Shown here: positions 31,676 through 33,196 of the stretch, one piece after another
Numbering within the stretch: the stretch's first letter is position 1
Layout: each line of letters starts with the position of its first letter
Assembly (NCBI GenBank): GCA_003645615.1
Contig: QNBE01000011.1
Span: forward strand, 1 to 33,196
DNA length: 33,196 nucleotides
DNA from: Caldifarciminota bacterium
GTDB taxonomy: Bacteria; Hydrothermota; Tepidihabitantia; B36-G15
Direction of reading: 5' to 3'
Notes under the pieces: generated by a model
Seen by the model: only the letters and a program-made list of their open reading frames with translations
What the model was told of the DNA's origin: nothing
Databases searched by the model: none
Translations under genes and position numbers: made by a program

Positions 31676-33091
31676 CTAGTTAATCCTGACCATCTTCTTA
31701 ATGGTCACTTCCTTGCCTCTCTTAAGGAGGAGAAAATAGATTCCGGGCACCGCAGGGCTCTTTACTCTCCTGCCATCCTGGGTGTAGATTTCGAGCACCC
31801 CATCTTCTGGATAGACGATTCGATCACCATCCCGGAATGGATTGGGAAAAGATAATAATGGTTCCTCAACATCCCGTTCCTTCTCCGTCTCAATCATAAC
31901 CGGATTTGGTGCTTTGGAGAAGAAGATATCGGGATTCCCTGATCCATTCCGACAGTCACACCAGATTGAATAGACATGATCGGCACTTGAGGCACAGGAG
32001 TTGTAGTCACCAATAAATGTCCCAGCATAAGCAAAGCTATCAGAGACACGATAATTCTGACTCCATGTGAGGCCTTGATCGGTCGAGTAGGCATAGTATT
32101 GGGCGAGATGGTTGACACTGCTTCCATCCCGGGAATCAAACCAGACAACGTGGATCCGGTCCTGGGGGTCGACCGTGAGCCAGGGATAACACTGGAGAGA
32201 GGGTGAGGATGGATTGTCATTAATCTTAATCGGGGTCATCCAGGTCTCCCCCTGATCGGTAGATCTTGAGAAGAAGATATCGAGCTGGTTGGAGGCTAAA
32301 CGAGAGTCGGCGAAGACAACATAGATGATCGAGCGATCCCGGCTCATTCCGAAGGATGGGATGTTGTTGAGTCGGAAATTGGTGGAGGGGGGGCTCCAGC
32401 TCACACTAATAATGACCTTCTCTCCCTGCCAGGTTCTCCCCATATCGGTTGACTTGTTGAAGCGGACATCCTGCATACCCCAACCAACATATACGAGTGA
32501 ATCGGTTCCCCTTAATGGGATAGTCCCATTACCACTATAGCCAATGACCACACCACTGCCCGGCCAGGTCTGACCGTAGTCGGTAGATCTTTTGAATTTA
32601 ATCCCTCCTCCACCACCAAACTCTCGCCAGGTGACGAAGACATTATTGCCATCAATTGCGGCCCAGGGCTTATCATCGAGGGTGGTGGGGGAGTTAGGGG
32701 TAACACAGATAGATGGTTGCCAGCTCTTTCCCCAATCGGTTGATTTGGTGAGGTAGATGTCACCCCGAAAGGTCGAGGGGTTATAGGAAAGCCAGAAGTA
32801 GTAGATGATCCCGTCCTCACCGATCACAATACAGGGATCACAATCACCGGGATAGCTCGGTTCGATCATCAGGGTCTCCTTCCAGGTCTCTCCACCATCG
32901 GTCGACCAGCCGAAGCCGACATGGTAGGTCCCCAGACGACTATCGTTCCATCCGCCACAGATCAGGGTATCATTATAGGTTCCCATCGTGGTTTCATTCT
33001 GATTTCCTCCTCCCTCATAGATCCCAACATCCGGACTCCAGGGTGGGTCGGCGAGGAGAAGGAGGGGGATCAGGAGTATTGGCCATCTCAT
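31676..33091 (-). CDS. Secreted Asp-box (BNR) beta-propeller protein with C-terminal sorting domain
   Basis: This 471-residue protein opens with a signal peptide ('MRWPILLIPLLLLA') and contains six Asp-box motifs of the sialidase type: 'STDGGETW', 'STDWGKSW', 'STDYGQTW', 'STDMGRTW', 'STDQGETW' and 'STDQGLTW'. These mark the turns of a six-bladed propeller. I do not see a clear sialidase catalytic Arg triad with the 'FRIP' motif, so hydrolase activity is doubtful. The last 80 residues ('SFPNPFRDGDRI', 'LEIYTQDGRRVKSPAVPGIY') are a textbook type IX-like sorting domain. The ATG overlaps the upstream gene's stop (ATGA) and follows GAGGAGGGG, so it is translated from an operon whose start is outside the window. 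Confidence 0.8.
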   Translation of the reverse strand: MRWPILLIPLLLLADPPWSPDVGIYEGGGNQNETTMGTYNDTLICGGWNDSRLGTYHVGFGWSTDGGETWKETLMIEPSYPGDCDPCIVIGEDGIIYYFWLSYNPSTFRGDIYLTKSTDWGKSWQPSICVTPNSPTTLDDKPWAAIDGNNVFVTWREFGGGGGIKFKRSTDYGQTWPGSGVVIGYSGNGTIPLRGTDSLVYVGWGMQDVRFNKSTDMGRTWQGEKVIISVSWSPPSTNFRLNNIPSFGMSRDRSIIYVVFADSRLASNQLDIFFSRSTDQGETWMTPIKINDNPSSPSLQCYPWLTVDPQDRIHVVWFDSRDGSSVNHLAQYYAYSTDQGLTWSQNYRVSDSFAYAGTFIGDYNSCASSADHVYSIWCDCRNGSGNPDIFFSKAPNPVMIETEKERDVEEPLLSFPNPFRDGDRIVYPEDGVLEIYTQDGRRVKSPAVPGIYFLLLKRGKEVTIKKMVRIN

Positions 33092-33196
33092 CGTCCCCTC
33101 CTCAATTCATCAAGGATCTCCCGTTCTAATTTCCCGGAGGAGGGAACCGACAACCAGATCGGAGGAACAAGCATATAGCGGGATTTGGTCCCATAC
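33088..33196 (-). CDS. C-terminal end of an unidentified protein (partial)
   Basis: On the minus strand one frame is open from the right edge of the window to a TGA that overlaps the next gene's ATG. It encodes 35 residues including 'MLVPPIWLSVPSSGKLEREI' and ending 'LDELRRGR'. The overlap and the clean frame support a real gene co-transcribed with the Asp-box protein. The fragment is too short to assign a family. Confidence 0.55.
   Translation of the reverse strand, partial: YGTKSRYMLVPPIWLSVPSSGKLEREILDELRRGR

Noticed and set aside
1-33196. tRNA, rRNA or riboswitch genes
   Set aside because: I looked in the intergenic gaps, which are mostly under 100 bp, and saw no cloverleaf-like, rRNA or known riboswitch sequence. 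A tRNAscan or Rfam search would be decisive.

Overview
The window is about 33 kb of a compact, moderately GC-rich bacterial chromosome. Several secreted proteins end in type IX-secretion-like (Por/type A) C-terminal domains (the pattern 'YD..GR.V...GVYFL...K.'). Together with the housekeeping gene repertoire, this suggests a Gram-negative-type lineage of the FCB group or a candidate phylum such as WOR-3/Stahlbacteria. That placement is inference; no rRNA gene is present to test it. Genes are tightly packed: ATGA or GTGA start/stop overlaps are common, and every convergent pair but one overlaps at its 3' ends.

Layout. Positions 1-1785 (+): end of a glycerate kinase, a Tat-signal protein of unknown function and a metallophosphoesterase. 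1771-3054 (-): RqcH/NFACT protein. 3095-3733 (+): a small leaderless ORF and an HD-domain hydrolase. 3727-4986 (-): a FlgT/CsgG-like domain fused to a predicted outer-membrane barrel. 5045-11318 (+): beta-helix surface protein, NikR, GH18 glycosidase, GT-C/TPR membrane glycosyltransferase, and an unknown protein with its own promoter. 11315-13433 (-): two overlapping acyl-CoA dehydrogenase genes whose conserved motifs are complementary. 13515-14585 (-): secreted beta-propeller. 14662-15344: decayed insertion sequence with terminal inverted repeats. 15394-19958 (+): EcfT-like protein, truA, transaldolase-like aldolase, HtrA protease and purB. 19938-20597 (-): small outer-membrane protein. 20647-24799 (-): topA-trmFO-xer operon. 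24880-28130 (+): Mre11/Rad50-like YhaO/YhaN pair. 28090-29739 (-): CstA transporter. 29824-31634 (+): two tandem secreted paralogues, each interrupted in frame by UGA. 31676-33196 (-): Asp-box (BNR) secreted protein and the end of an upstream gene.

The most exciting item is the tandem pair at 29824-31634. Both genes carry an in-frame UGA at the homologous codon (Cys-UGA-Gly), and both stay open in the same frame to an intact C-terminal sorting domain. In both, exactly 20 nt after the UGA, there is a perfect 6-7 bp hairpin with a GGUU or GGUC loop, and the two stems differ by compensatory base changes. This is what a bacterial SECIS looks like, so I propose a previously undescribed family of secreted selenoproteins. 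The ORF track, and probably automated annotation, splits or truncates both genes.

Two other patterns stand out. First, many operon heads have a strong TTGAC(N)-16/17-TATAAT promoter whose -10 box lies only 5-6 nt before the start codon, implying leaderless mRNAs. Other genes, mostly for surface proteins, have a short leader with a Shine-Dalgarno site. Second, the acyl-CoA dehydrogenase pair appears to share one composite active site between two different subunits.
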